From the NCBI GenBank assembly GCA_013042765.1, contig JABDPP010000174.1, positions 1-7,336 of the forward strand: a stretch of DNA of 7,336 nucleotides. The letters are read 5' to 3'. The notes below the pieces were generated by a model. It was not told the DNA's origin, made no database searches, and saw only the letters and a list, made by a program, of their open reading frames with translations. Source of the DNA: Litoreibacter sp. GTDB taxonomy: Bacteria > Pseudomonadota > Alphaproteobacteria > Rhodobacterales > Rhodobacteraceae. The position numbers and the translations under genes are program-made. Below are positions 1 through 6,378 of the stretch, one piece after another; position 1 is the first letter of the stretch; each line of letters opens with the position of its first letter.

Positions 1-229
1 CCGTTGCGCCAAGCCCCATGAAGATCGTGATCACACCTGCCGAGAAACAGATGGCCGACAGGACCGCGCGGCGGCGCACCCCGGCCGTCATCGACGCATC
101 GGCCGAAATCTGGTTCATTCCGACACCCGCCATATAACTGAGATAGAACGGTACGATCGGAAGGATGCAGGGCGATAAAAACGAGAGTAAACCGGCGAGC
201 CCCGCACCCGCAAAAGAAATATCGAACAT
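1..229 (-). CDS. soxV: SoxV, CcdA-type membrane thiol-electron transporter (N-terminal part)
   Basis: This is the first 76 residues of a CcdA/DsbD-family membrane protein; the rest lies beyond the left edge. The start is the ATG at 229-227, with GGAG at 242-239 nine bases upstream. The translation begins MFDISFAGAGLAGLLSFLSP and carries the family hallmark SPCILP with Cys21, followed by PFYLSYMAG, a charged loop (RRR at 52-54) and the start of a second membrane segment. CcdA proteins pass electrons from cytoplasmic thioredoxin to periplasmic thioredoxins; the second redox cysteine would be outside the window. The divergent soxS-soxR-soxT operon identifies this copy as the sox-linked SoxV, which supplies reductant to the periplasmic Sox thioredoxins, rather than the CcdA of cytochrome c maturation. 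Family membership is read from the sequence. The sox role is inferred from context. Confidence 0.92.
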   Translation of the reverse strand, partial: MFDISFAGAGLAGLLSFLSPCILPIVPFYLSYMAGVGMNQISADASMTAGVRRRAVLSAICFSAGVITIFMGLGAT

Positions 230-306
230 CTTGAAACGCTCCGGAGCTTGATCCAATCACATATTCATATTAGGTTTTTTGAAAGCGAAAGGTCAATTGC
301 CCGAAG
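230..306. promoter_or_regulatory. Divergent soxV / soxSRT control region
   Basis: This 77-base AT-rich gap lies between the divergent starts. On the minus strand TTGACC (296-291), an 18-base spacer and TAATAT (272-267) form a good sigma-70-type promoter for soxV, giving a leader of about 30 bases. On the plus strand TTGATC (248-253), a 17-base spacer and TAGGTT (271-276) is a weaker candidate for soxS. The symmetric element ATATTCATAT (261-270) overlaps the soxV -10 and sits between the plus-strand boxes, so one bound repressor could silence both directions. In related sox clusters, SoxR is known to bind the soxS-soxV intergenic region. Assigning this particular element to SoxR is inference. 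Confidence 0.65.
261..270. promoter_or_regulatory. Candidate SoxR operator ATATTCATAT
   Basis: Two ATAT arms flank a 2-base centre within the divergent promoter region. The element overlaps four bases of the predicted soxV -10 box (272-267). It is short and AT-rich, so chance symmetry is possible. The ATTC-N8-GAAT pattern that I recall for the related SqrR repressor is not present as such in this gap. Confidence 0.4.
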
Positions 307-690
307 ATGAAGCAATTTATCGCATCAGTTTTTCTCACCGCGCTGATTACGGTTGGCGCGGCCGGCCCTGTTTCGGCCGGGGACATCCGCCTCGTTATGG
401 CTGAAGAGCAGGGGTGTGTCTGGTGCGAACGCTGGAACACGGAGATTGCGGCCAAGTACCCCAAGACCCCCGAAGGCAAAGCAGCGCCACTCGTGCGTAT
501 GGACATTCACGGTACGCGGCCAGCAGGATATGAGTTTGCCCGTCGGATCAGCTACACCCCGACCTTCCTTTTGATGGTAAACGGGATCGAGGTCTCCCGG
601 ATCGAGGGTTATCCTGGAGAGGACTTCTTCTGGCCATTACTGGCCGACATGCTCACCCGCGCCGGAATTGACTGGAAAACAACCGGATGA
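307..690 (+). CDS. soxS: SoxS, periplasmic thioredoxin-like protein
   Basis: A 127-residue secreted thioredoxin-fold protein. Residues 1-24 are a classical signal peptide: MKQ, a hydrophobic core, then VSA before the predicted cleavage at Ala24/Gly25. The mature part has the redox motif CVWC (Cys37, Cys40) and the cis-proline signature Y-T-P-T around Pro85. The chain is short, as is usual for SoxS-type proteins. In sulfur oxidizers SoxS acts in the periplasm to reactivate the SoxYZ carrier by thiol reduction, taking electrons from SoxV. It is first in an operon with soxR and soxT, divergent from soxV. The ribosome site is poor (GAAG directly before the ATG, AAAGG further upstream), so the start rests mainly on the complete signal peptide. 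Another DsbA/DsbE-like thioredoxin is the alternative, but the gene order favours SoxS. Confidence 0.87.
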   Translation: MKQFIASVFLTALITVGAAGPVSAGDIRLVMAEEQGCVWCERWNTEIAAKYPKTPEGKAAPLVRMDIHGTRPAGYEFARRISYTPTFLLMVNGIEVSRIEGYPGEDFFWPLLADMLTRAGIDWKTTG

Positions 691-762
691 ACGCCCTTGT
701 ACGTAACGAACCGAAACGGATCATCCGACTTCGAACGATCCTTCTGACCGAGGAAAAAGCTC

Positions 763-1098
763 ATGGCACTTCCTGTCTTTGACAAAAATATCTGCGCCGA
801 AGATATGGAAAAAATGGTTCAGAACGCGACCCGCGCGTCGAATTTCCTGAAGGCGATCAGCCACGAGGGCCGCCTGATGATCCTGTGCCATCTCGTCTCG
901 GGCGAAAAATCCGTGACCGAACTGGAAGAACTGCTCTCCGCGCGCCAGGCGGCCGTCTCGCAGCAATTGTCGCGCCTGCGCCTTGAGGGGCTGGTGACGC
1001 CGCGCCGTGACGGAAAGACCATTTACTATAGTTTGACAGACGATCGTCCCAAGCAGATTATGGAAGTAGTCTATGACCTGTTCTGCAAAGGCGACTGA
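763..1098 (+). CDS. soxR: SoxR, ArsR-family persulfide-responsive repressor
   Basis: A 111-residue winged-helix ArsR/SmtB-family repressor. The helix-turn-helix lies at about residues 50-75 (SVTELEELLSARQAAVSQQL), followed by the wing TPRRDGKTIYYSL (79-91). The only cysteines are Cys11, Cys42 (in LMILCHLV) and Cys108 near the C-terminus. Cys42 and Cys108 correspond to the pair that forms a polysulfide bridge in SoxR, SqrR and BigR sensors, and the metal-binding motif of ArsR proper is absent. It therefore most likely represses sox genes until sulfide or thiosulfate-derived persulfides oxidise the pair. Translation starts at the ATG at 763 behind AGGA at 751-754. The 72-base gap after soxS suggests cotranscription with weak coupling. 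Family is certain; the exact signal is inferred from the cysteines and neighbours. Confidence 0.93.
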   Translation: MALPVFDKNICAEDMEKMVQNATRASNFLKAISHEGRLMILCHLVSGEKSVTELEELLSARQAAVSQQLSRLRLEGLVTPRRDGKTIYYSLTDDRPKQIMEVVYDLFCKGD

Positions 1099-1144
1099 GC
1101 CATAACAGTCGCGACCGGACAGGCGCATATCGGGAGGACGACAC

Positions 1145-2200
1145 ATGCTGGAGCTGATGAGCGAACCGCTGCTTCTGGCACTGTTCGGGGGTATAGGCGG
1201 CCTGGCGCTCGGACTGGCGGCAAGGCTCGGACGTTTTTGCACGCTGGGTGCGATTGAAGATCTTCTTTACGGCGGCAGCGACGTGCGCTTGCGGATGTGG
1301 GGCGTCGCGATCGGTGTGGGCGTCATCGGCACCTACGCACTTCATGCGGTGGGATATCTCGACCTCGGCACTTCTCTCTACCTTTCACAAACATGGAGCC
1401 CGATGTCGAGCATCCTAGGCGGGCTCCTCTTCGGCTACGGCATGGCCCTTTCCGGAAACTGCGGCTTTGGCGCGCTGGCCCGGCTGGGCGGCGGCGACCT
1501 GCGGTCTTTCGTGATTGTTCTTGTGATGGGTCTTGCATCCTACATCACGCTGGCAGGCCCTCTTGCCGCTCTGCGCGTTGGCTTGTTTCCGGTCGAGCAA
1601 GCCGGCGCGAACACGCCGGGCATCGCCCACGGCTTGAGCCAACTCACCGGGTTGAGCGCGACCGCGATCGGCCTGACACTCGGCCTCGTCATTCTCGCCC
1701 TCTCAGGTGGCAAGCTGATGCGCAACGGCCATGGTGCGTCCCTGTTCTGGGGCGCGGTTGTCGGGCTGGCCATCGTTTCAGGCTGGGCCGGCACGTATTG
1801 GCTTTCGGAGAACGGGTTTCTCGCAACGCTGGTGCGCTCCCACACTTTCTCGGCACCGATCGGAGAAACGATGCTTTACGCTATGACATCGTCCGGCAGC
1901 ACGCTGACTTTTGGGATCGGATCCGTCTTCGGCGTTTTGACGGGCGCCTTTATCGGCAGCCTGATCAAGGGCCATTTCCGCTGGGAGGCCTGCGAGGATC
2001 CGCGCGAGTTGCGCCGACAGATCCTCGGCGCGGTGCTGATGGGGATCGGCGCGGTCACCGCCGTTGGCTGCAGCGTCGGGCAAGGGATCTCGGCCTTCTC
2101 GGTTCTCGCCTACAGCGCTCCGGTGACGATGGCGGCCATTATCGCTGGCGCCGCCTTGGGCTTGCGCCAGCTCATCACGGGCTTTGCCTCCGTCAGTTGA
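1145..2200 (+). CDS. soxT: SoxT, YeeE/YedE-family sulfur-compound transporter
   Basis: A 351-residue hydrophobic inner-membrane protein of the YeeE/YedE family, with about nine membrane segments visible and two related halves. The protein has exactly four cysteines. Cys32 (GRFCTLGAIED), Cys106 (SGNCGFGALARLGGGDLRS) and Cys309 (AVGCSVGQG) match the spacing of the three cysteines that relay thiosulfate through the characterised YeeE transporter; Cys283 (WEACEDP) is extra and sits in a loop. The expected job is uptake of thiosulfate or a related sulfur species. In Pseudaminobacter the soxSRT genes were reported to be needed for thiosulfate oxidation. The start at 1145 follows a strong GGGAGGA at 1132-1138. 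It is last in the soxSRT operon, 46 bases after soxR, and convergent with putA. The true substrate cannot be read from the sequence. Confidence 0.92.
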   Translation: MLELMSEPLLLALFGGIGGLALGLAARLGRFCTLGAIEDLLYGGSDVRLRMWGVAIGVGVIGTYALHAVGYLDLGTSLYLSQTWSPMSSILGGLLFGYGMALSGNCGFGALARLGGGDLRSFVIVLVMGLASYITLAGPLAALRVGLFPVEQAGANTPGIAHGLSQLTGLSATAIGLTLGLVILALSGGKLMRNGHGASLFWGAVVGLAIVSGWAGTYWLSENGFLATLVRSHTFSAPIGETMLYAMTSSGSTLTFGIGSVFGVLTGAFIGSLIKGHFRWEACEDPRELRRQILGAVLMGIGAVTAVGCSVGQGISAFSVLAYSAPVTMAAIIAGAALGLRQLITGFASVS

Positions 2201-2218
2201 ACGACGTCCAGAAAGCCC
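2179..2218. terminator. Putative hairpin between convergent soxT and putA
   Basis: Perfect outer arms GGGCTTT (2179-2185) and AAAGCCC (2212-2218) enclose an inner stem CGTC (2191-2194) / GACG (2203-2206), with five-base bulges on both sides and an 8-base loop. The structure overlaps the last codons of soxT and ends ten bases before the putA stop. That is where a shared terminator for two convergent genes would sit. There is no T tract on either strand, so it may be only a weak terminator. Confidence 0.4.
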
Positions 2219-2227
2219 AGATCCGGA

Positions 2228-5200
2228 TCACGCACTTGCGGCCAGCAAGTTCGTGTTGCCGCCCGCAGCCGTGGTATCAATGCAGATATGTCGCTCAAGG
2301 CGGCAACGCTCTGCAAGCTCGATGGCAGAGGCCAGCCCGATGATTGGCCCCGGGCGTGCAGCCAGCGCCTCGCGAACATCACCCCGCCCTGCACTGTCTT
2401 CCATGGCAACAAGATCGAAGCCTGAGAGGGTTTCCAGAGCCGAGGGATCGAGCAACCCGTCGGGCCCCTCGGAGGCCAAGAGCCCGGATGCGACCAAAAC
2501 CGCCGCACAACCATTCTCCCGCGCGATCTGGGCCTGAACCCGCGCCGCAACCGCGCCCGGACCAAGGCACAGAACCGTGCCTCGCCCATGCACAGACAGG
2601 CGATTTGACTCCCCCGTCGGCCCCGGCAGGTCATTGGTTTCAAGTTGCGCGATCTCAGGAGGGTTGGCGTGCGCAAGCGCATCTTTGACAGCGCCTGTGT
2701 CAGCGCGCGACCGGTCTGTCTGTGATCCCACGCCCAAAGCCTCGGAGGGCTCCGGTGCACAAAACCGCCGTACGTAGTCCGGACCACCCGCTTTAGGGCC
2801 GGTCCCTGACAGGCCCTCCCCGCCGAAAGGTTGCGATCCGACGATCGCCCCGATCTGGTTGCGGTTAATATAGAGATTGCCCGCCTTGATCCGCGCGGTG
2901 ACCTGTTCGACCCGATCATCGATGCGCGAGTGCATGCCGAAGGTCAGGCCATACCCGGCGGCATTGATGTCGTCGACCACGGCATCAAGCGCACCGATTT
3001 CAAATCGGGCCACATGCAGGACCGGGCCGAACAGCTCTTCCCCAAGATCCGCAATACCCGTGACTTTGATCACCGTTGGAGCCACAAAATGCCCGACTTC
3101 CGGCGCGGGCAATTCCTCGAGAATCCGTTCCTCGGCCCGCGCCACTTCAACATGGCGCAGGATGCCGGCTTTTGCCGTGGCATCGATCACCGGCCCGATG
3201 TCGGTCGCGAGCTGCCACGGATCGCCCAGCTTCAGCTCATCCATCGCCCCGAAAAGCATGTCGAGAAACCCGTCCGCGATGTCATCCTGCACGTAAAGCA
3301 CGCGCAAGGCCGAACAGCGCTGCCCCGCAGATTGAAAGGCAGAGACAACGATATCCGTAATCGCCTGTTGCGGCAGGGCGGTCGAATCCACGATCATTGC
3401 GTTCAGACCGCCTGTCTCGGCGATCAGCGGCGCGGCGGGATCCAGCGCCTTCGCCATCGCCCGGTTGATCTGCTGAGCTGTTGCGGTCGAGCCCGTGAAA
3501 CATACGCCGGAGATCGCCGGGTTTCGGCTCAGCTCAGCGCCAACTTCGGCCCCCCGTCCCGGCAACAGTTGCAGCACGTCGCGCGGCACGCCCGCGTTAT
3601 GCATCAGGTCTACCGCCAGCACGGCGGTGATCGATGTGCTCTCTGCGGGTTTCGCGACCACGCCATTCCCCGCAGCCAGTGCGGCCGAAATCTGGCCCGT
3701 GAAGATCGCCAATGGGAAATTCCACGGCGAGATACAGCCGATGATGCCGCGCGGTGAACGCGTGGCAAGACGCTCTGCCTCATTGGCGTAATAGCGCAGG
3801 AAATCGACTGCCTCGCGCAACTCCGCCACGGCATCGGAGAGGGTCTTGCCCGCCTCGCGGCAAAGGACCGCAAAAAACAGACCGAAATTCTCCTCATAAA
3901 GAACGGCAATGCGGCGCAGAACAGCGGCGCGCTCAGAAGCAGATGCCAACCAGGTCCGGGCCGCTTCGCACGCAGCCGCCGCATCCCCTGCCCCAGCGAA
4001 GGCCACATGGCCAACGGGATCCGAAGGATCAGACGGGTTAAGCACCTCATGCTCCGGGAGTCGCTTGAGATCCGGAACACAACGCGGCCCCACGCGCCAC
4101 TGCGTCTGTTCGAACGCGTCTCGCGCCTCTGAAATCCCCTCAAGATCATCGTCGCTGTGCAGATCCCACCCCTGCGAGTTGCGCCGCGCCGGCGCGAACA
4201 AGTCGCAAGGCCTGACGACCGCACTGGCGACTGGACCTGCCGCGCCCGACAGCGTGTCAAACGGATCCGCCGCGACCCGCTCAGGCGCAACGGTTTCATC
4301 AACGATCTGGTTGACGAAGGAGCTGTTCGCCCCGTTTTCCAGAAGCCTGCGCACCAGGTAGGCCAGCAGGTCCCGATGGGCGCCCACCGGCGCATAGATC
4401 CGGCACCGTGCACCGTCATCCCCGTGAATGCGCCGATGCAGCGCTGCCCCCATCCCCTGCAGCCTCTGGAACTCGAAGGCGGACAGATCTTCGGCCATCT
4501 CAAGGATCGAGGCCATAGTGTGCGCGTTATGGGTGGCAAACTGGGGATAGATCCGATCGGTCATCCCAAGCAGTTTCCGCGCACAGCACAGGTAGGAGAC
4601 ATCGGTTTCCGACTTCCGCGTAAAGACCGGGAAATCCGCCAGACCTTCAACTTGAGAACGTTTGACCTCCGTATCCCAGTAGGCCCCTTTCACAAGCCGA
4701 ACCATGATCTTGCGATCCAGCTCGGTGCTGAGCGTATAAAGCCAATCGAGAACCCCTGCTGCGCGCTTACCATACGCCTGCACCACAACGCCAAAGCCAT
4801 CCCAACCGGCAAGCGCGGGATCTCTTATAACGGCTTCGATCACGTCGAGTGACAGATCCAGCCGGTCGGCCTCCTCTGCATCGATGTTGAAGCCCATGCC
4901 GCCGGCCCTTGCCTGCCGCGCCAGATCCTGAACGCGCGGCACCAACTCGCTCATCACCCTGTCGCGCTGCAACAGCTCATAGCGCGGATGCAGCGCTGAG
5001 AGTTTGACGGAAATCCCGGGGTTTTCTCGAATATCACCCGCCCCACATCGTGCTGAGATAGCGGTGATCGCATCGCGATATGCCTTGAAATAGCCCCGCG
5101 CATCCCGCGCCGTCAGCGCGGCCTCGCCCAACATATCATAGGAAAACGTGTAGCCTTCCGCCTCCTGCGGTTCGGCCCGCCGGATCGCCTCATCGATGGT

Positions 5201-5722
5201 CCGGCCCAGCACGAATTGATGGCCCAGCTCTTTCATGGCGCGCTGAACTGCCGTTCGGATCACCGGCTCCCCGAGACGTTTCACGGCCCCCTTCAGAAGG
5301 GCTGCCATGCCTTGTGTTTCTTCGCTCAGAACCTTGCCCGTGAGCATCAGAGCCCAGGTCGACGCGTTCACCAATTGCGAGCTGGAATGGCCAAGATGAC
5401 TGCCCCAGGCCGATGGCGCGATCTTATCCTCGATCAGCGCATCAATGGTCTCCGTATCCGGCACGCGCAAAAGGGCCTCGGCCAGGCACATGAGTGCCAC
5501 GCCTTCCTGGGTGGAGAGGCCATATTCAGCCAGAAACACTTCCATGATGCCGGGCTTGCCCTCATCGCGGATATCGCGGACGAGAGCGGCAGCTCGGCTC
5601 CCCGCAGCCTTTCGCGTCACAAGCGAAATCGCAGCTCCCGCCACGAGATCCTCGATGCAAGCCTGTGCAGGCATCAGATGTGCTGCCCGGATCGCAGCAC
5701 GATGCGCGTTCAAACTGGTCAT
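2228..5722 (-). CDS. putA: PutA, bifunctional proline dehydrogenase / P5C dehydrogenase
   Basis: This 1164-residue enzyme oxidises proline to glutamate in two steps: an FAD-dependent proline dehydrogenase and an NAD-dependent glutamate-semialdehyde (P5C) dehydrogenase linked by channeling. The proline dehydrogenase barrel spans roughly residues 180-470: GISVKLSALHPRYE with Lys240, FNIDAEEADR with Asp281, RLVKGAYWD at 342-350, RIYAPVG with Tyr443, and RRLLENGAN with Arg458/Arg459. The aldehyde dehydrogenase domain covers about 560-990: SPWNFP at 665-670, FTGS at 742-745, Glu769 in AETGG, catalytic Cys803 in GQRCSALR, and PFGGEGLSGTG at 965-975. There is no N-terminal ribbon-helix-helix domain, so this PutA is not its own repressor. 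It does have a C-terminal extension (about 1045-1164) ending in the conserved CIDTTAAGGNTNLLA motif of longer PutAs. The start is the ATG at 5722, behind GAGGAGG at 5735-5729. An in-frame TTG 15 codons upstream is rejected because the predicted -10 box lies after it. Confidence 0.98.
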   Translation of the reverse strand: MTSLNAHRAAIRAAHLMPAQACIEDLVAGAAISLVTRKAAGSRAAALVRDIRDEGKPGIMEVFLAEYGLSTQEGVALMCLAEALLRVPDTETIDALIEDKIAPSAWGSHLGHSSSQLVNASTWALMLTGKVLSEETQGMAALLKGAVKRLGEPVIRTAVQRAMKELGHQFVLGRTIDEAIRRAEPQEAEGYTFSYDMLGEAALTARDARGYFKAYRDAITAISARCGAGDIRENPGISVKLSALHPRYELLQRDRVMSELVPRVQDLARQARAGGMGFNIDAEEADRLDLSLDVIEAVIRDPALAGWDGFGVVVQAYGKRAAGVLDWLYTLSTELDRKIMVRLVKGAYWDTEVKRSQVEGLADFPVFTRKSETDVSYLCCARKLLGMTDRIYPQFATHNAHTMASILEMAEDLSAFEFQRLQGMGAALHRRIHGDDGARCRIYAPVGAHRDLLAYLVRRLLENGANSSFVNQIVDETVAPERVAADPFDTLSGAAGPVASAVVRPCDLFAPARRNSQGWDLHSDDDLEGISEARDAFEQTQWRVGPRCVPDLKRLPEHEVLNPSDPSDPVGHVAFAGAGDAAAACEAARTWLASASERAAVLRRIAVLYEENFGLFFAVLCREAGKTLSDAVAELREAVDFLRYYANEAERLATRSPRGIIGCISPWNFPLAIFTGQISAALAAGNGVVAKPAESTSITAVLAVDLMHNAGVPRDVLQLLPGRGAEVGAELSRNPAISGVCFTGSTATAQQINRAMAKALDPAAPLIAETGGLNAMIVDSTALPQQAITDIVVSAFQSAGQRCSALRVLYVQDDIADGFLDMLFGAMDELKLGDPWQLATDIGPVIDATAKAGILRHVEVARAEERILEELPAPEVGHFVAPTVIKVTGIADLGEELFGPVLHVARFEIGALDAVVDDINAAGYGLTFGMHSRIDDRVEQVTARIKAGNLYINRNQIGAIVGSQPFGGEGLSGTGPKAGGPDYVRRFCAPEPSEALGVGSQTDRSRADTGAVKDALAHANPPEIAQLETNDLPGPTGESNRLSVHGRGTVLCLGPGAVAARVQAQIARENGCAAVLVASGLLASEGPDGLLDPSALETLSGFDLVAMEDSAGRGDVREALAARPGPIIGLASAIELAERCRLERHICIDTTAAGGNTNLLAASA

Positions 5723-5740
5723 ACCGTCCTCCTCGTTCGG

Positions 5741-5754
5741 ATCACGTGAGTGAT
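5741..5754. promoter_or_regulatory. Palindrome ATCAC-GTGA-GTGAT at the putA transcript start
   Basis: Perfect 5-base arms ATCAC (5741-5745) and GTGAT (5750-5754) overlap the end of the predicted putA -10 box and its transcript start. This is a classic repressor position, so it may be a second control site. No regulator can be named, and a 5-base symmetry may be chance. Confidence 0.3.
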
Positions 5755-5782
5755 TATATCGCGACAAGAAGAACCATGCGGC

Positions 5783-5812
5783 CTAAAGTAGGAGCTTATA
5801 TGAAGACTTTAG
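5783..5812. promoter_or_regulatory. Candidate PutR binding site, CTAAAGT-N16-ACTTTAG
   Basis: A perfect 7-base inverted repeat with centres 23 bases apart, about two helical turns, lies immediately upstream of the place for a putA -35 box. More CTAA half-sites follow at 5822-5825 and 5827-5830. Lrp-family proteins bind such loosely spaced AT-rich sites as multimers on one face of DNA. The assignment to PutR is inferred from position. Confidence 0.45.
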
Positions 5813-5843
5813 ACCAAAAAACTAAGCTAAAATAGGCCAAAAG

Positions 5844-6314
5844 ATGCATAACAGCGTTATATCAAGTGAACTTGACCGATATGACAAGAGAATCCTTGAA
5901 AACCTGAGAATTAGCGGCCGAATGCCGATCACGGAACTTGCCCAGACGATCGGCTTGTCAAAAACGCCGTGCCAGATGCGGGTGAAGCGTCTTCAAAGTG
6001 AAGGCTACATCACCGGCTTTCGCGCCATCCTGAACCCGGAAAAACTGGGCCTCGACAATATTGCTTTCGTGGAGGTTCGGCTCAGTGACACGACCGAGGC
6101 TGCCCTCGACGCCTTCAACCGCGCGGTTCAGGACATCCCAGAGATAGAACAGTGCCACATGATCGCCGGTGCCTTCGACTACCTGCTGAAGATCCGGACC
6201 CGTGACATCAACGCCTATCGCCGGACACTTGGGGAGAAGATCTCCGGCCTGCCGCATGTCTCTGGCACGTCGACGCATGTGTCCATGGAAGCGGTCAAGG
6301 ACGACGTTTTCTGA
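5844..6314 (+). CDS. putR: PutR, Lrp/AsnC-family regulator of proline catabolism
   Basis: A 156-residue Lrp/AsnC-family protein of normal family length. Residues 9-59 form the helix-turn-helix domain, beginning ELDRYDKRILENLRISGRMP and continuing with ITELAQTIGLSKTPCQMRVKRL. From about 66 to 150 is the RAM ligand-binding and oligomerisation domain: FVEVRLSD, then IEQCHMIAGAFDYLLKIRTRD. In alphaproteobacteria the divergent Lrp-type PutR activates putA when proline is present and often represses its own gene, and the layout here fits that exactly. The ATG at 5844 is the only reasonable start: an in-frame TAA lies at 5823-5825 and the next Met is residue 27. The ribosome site is weak (TAGG at 5833-5836), which suggests low expression. 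Family is certain; the proline role rests on position next to putA. Confidence 0.95.
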   Translation: MHNSVISSELDRYDKRILENLRISGRMPITELAQTIGLSKTPCQMRVKRLQSEGYITGFRAILNPEKLGLDNIAFVEVRLSDTTEAALDAFNRAVQDIPEIEQCHMIAGAFDYLLKIRTRDINAYRRTLGEKISGLPHVSGTSTHVSMEAVKDDVF

Positions 6315-6330
6315 AAGCCCGCAAAAAACA

Positions 6331-6372
6331 ATCTCCGCGCGGACAGGTATCACGCGCGGAGATCATGTTTTT
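6331..6372. terminator. Strong bidirectional terminator between putR and the coiled-coil gene
   Basis: A perfect 11-base stem ATCTCCGCGCG (6331-6341) / CGCGCGGAGAT (6353-6363) has an 11-base loop. T5 follows at 6368-6372 on the plus strand and A6 precedes at 6323-6328, which reads as U6 on the minus strand. It starts 16 bases after the putR stop and 45 bases past the end of the convergent gene, so it can end transcription from both sides. Confidence 0.88.
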
Positions 6373-6378
6373 CAGGCA

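Larger units (their letters stand above)
5723..5843. promoter_or_regulatory. Divergent putA / putR control region
   Basis: The 121 bases between the two starts hold the putA promoter and likely PutR sites. On the minus strand a perfect TATAAT (5758-5753) predicts a putA transcript start near 5746 and a leader of about 24 bases. At 16-18 bases upstream there is no recognisable -35 box, which is typical of activator-dependent promoters. Directly upstream lies an AT-rich patch (5780-5838) with inverted repeats: CTAAAGT (5783-5789) with ACTTTAG (5806-5812), and GGCCTA (5780-5785) with TAGGCC (5833-5838). A TAAAAT at 5828-5833 could be a -10 for putR, but it sits only ten bases before the ATG and has no convincing -35. 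Confidence 0.65.

Noticed and set aside
717..727. CGGAT-C-ATCCG near-palindrome in the soxS-soxR gap as an operator or internal promoter
   Set aside because: It is a single short symmetry with no promoter boxes around it and no match to the element in the soxV-soxS gap. Chance is the simpler explanation.
1297..2343. Plus-strand open frame of 348 residues overlapping soxT
   Set aside because: It lies in another frame of a clearly conserved membrane protein and is extremely rich in Arg and Pro, as expected for a frame shadow in GC-rich DNA.
2110..2919. Minus-strand open frame of 269 residues across the putA 3' end and soxT
   Set aside because: It overlaps two real genes in other frames and is rich in Arg and Ser, with no family signature.
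2831..3757. Plus-strand open frame of 308 residues antisense to putA
   Set aside because: It is a shadow of the putA codons on the opposite strand. It has no ribosome site and no recognisable motif, while the putA frame is intact throughout.
3610..4539. Minus-strand open frame of 309 residues inside putA
   Set aside because: It is an out-of-frame overlap with putA and has an Arg/Ser/Trp-rich composition that does not look like a real protein.
5723..5767. Upstream TTG start for putA adding 15 residues
   Set aside because: The extra part contains the predicted TATAAT box and the GAGGAGG ribosome site of the downstream ATG, and it lacks its own good ribosome site.
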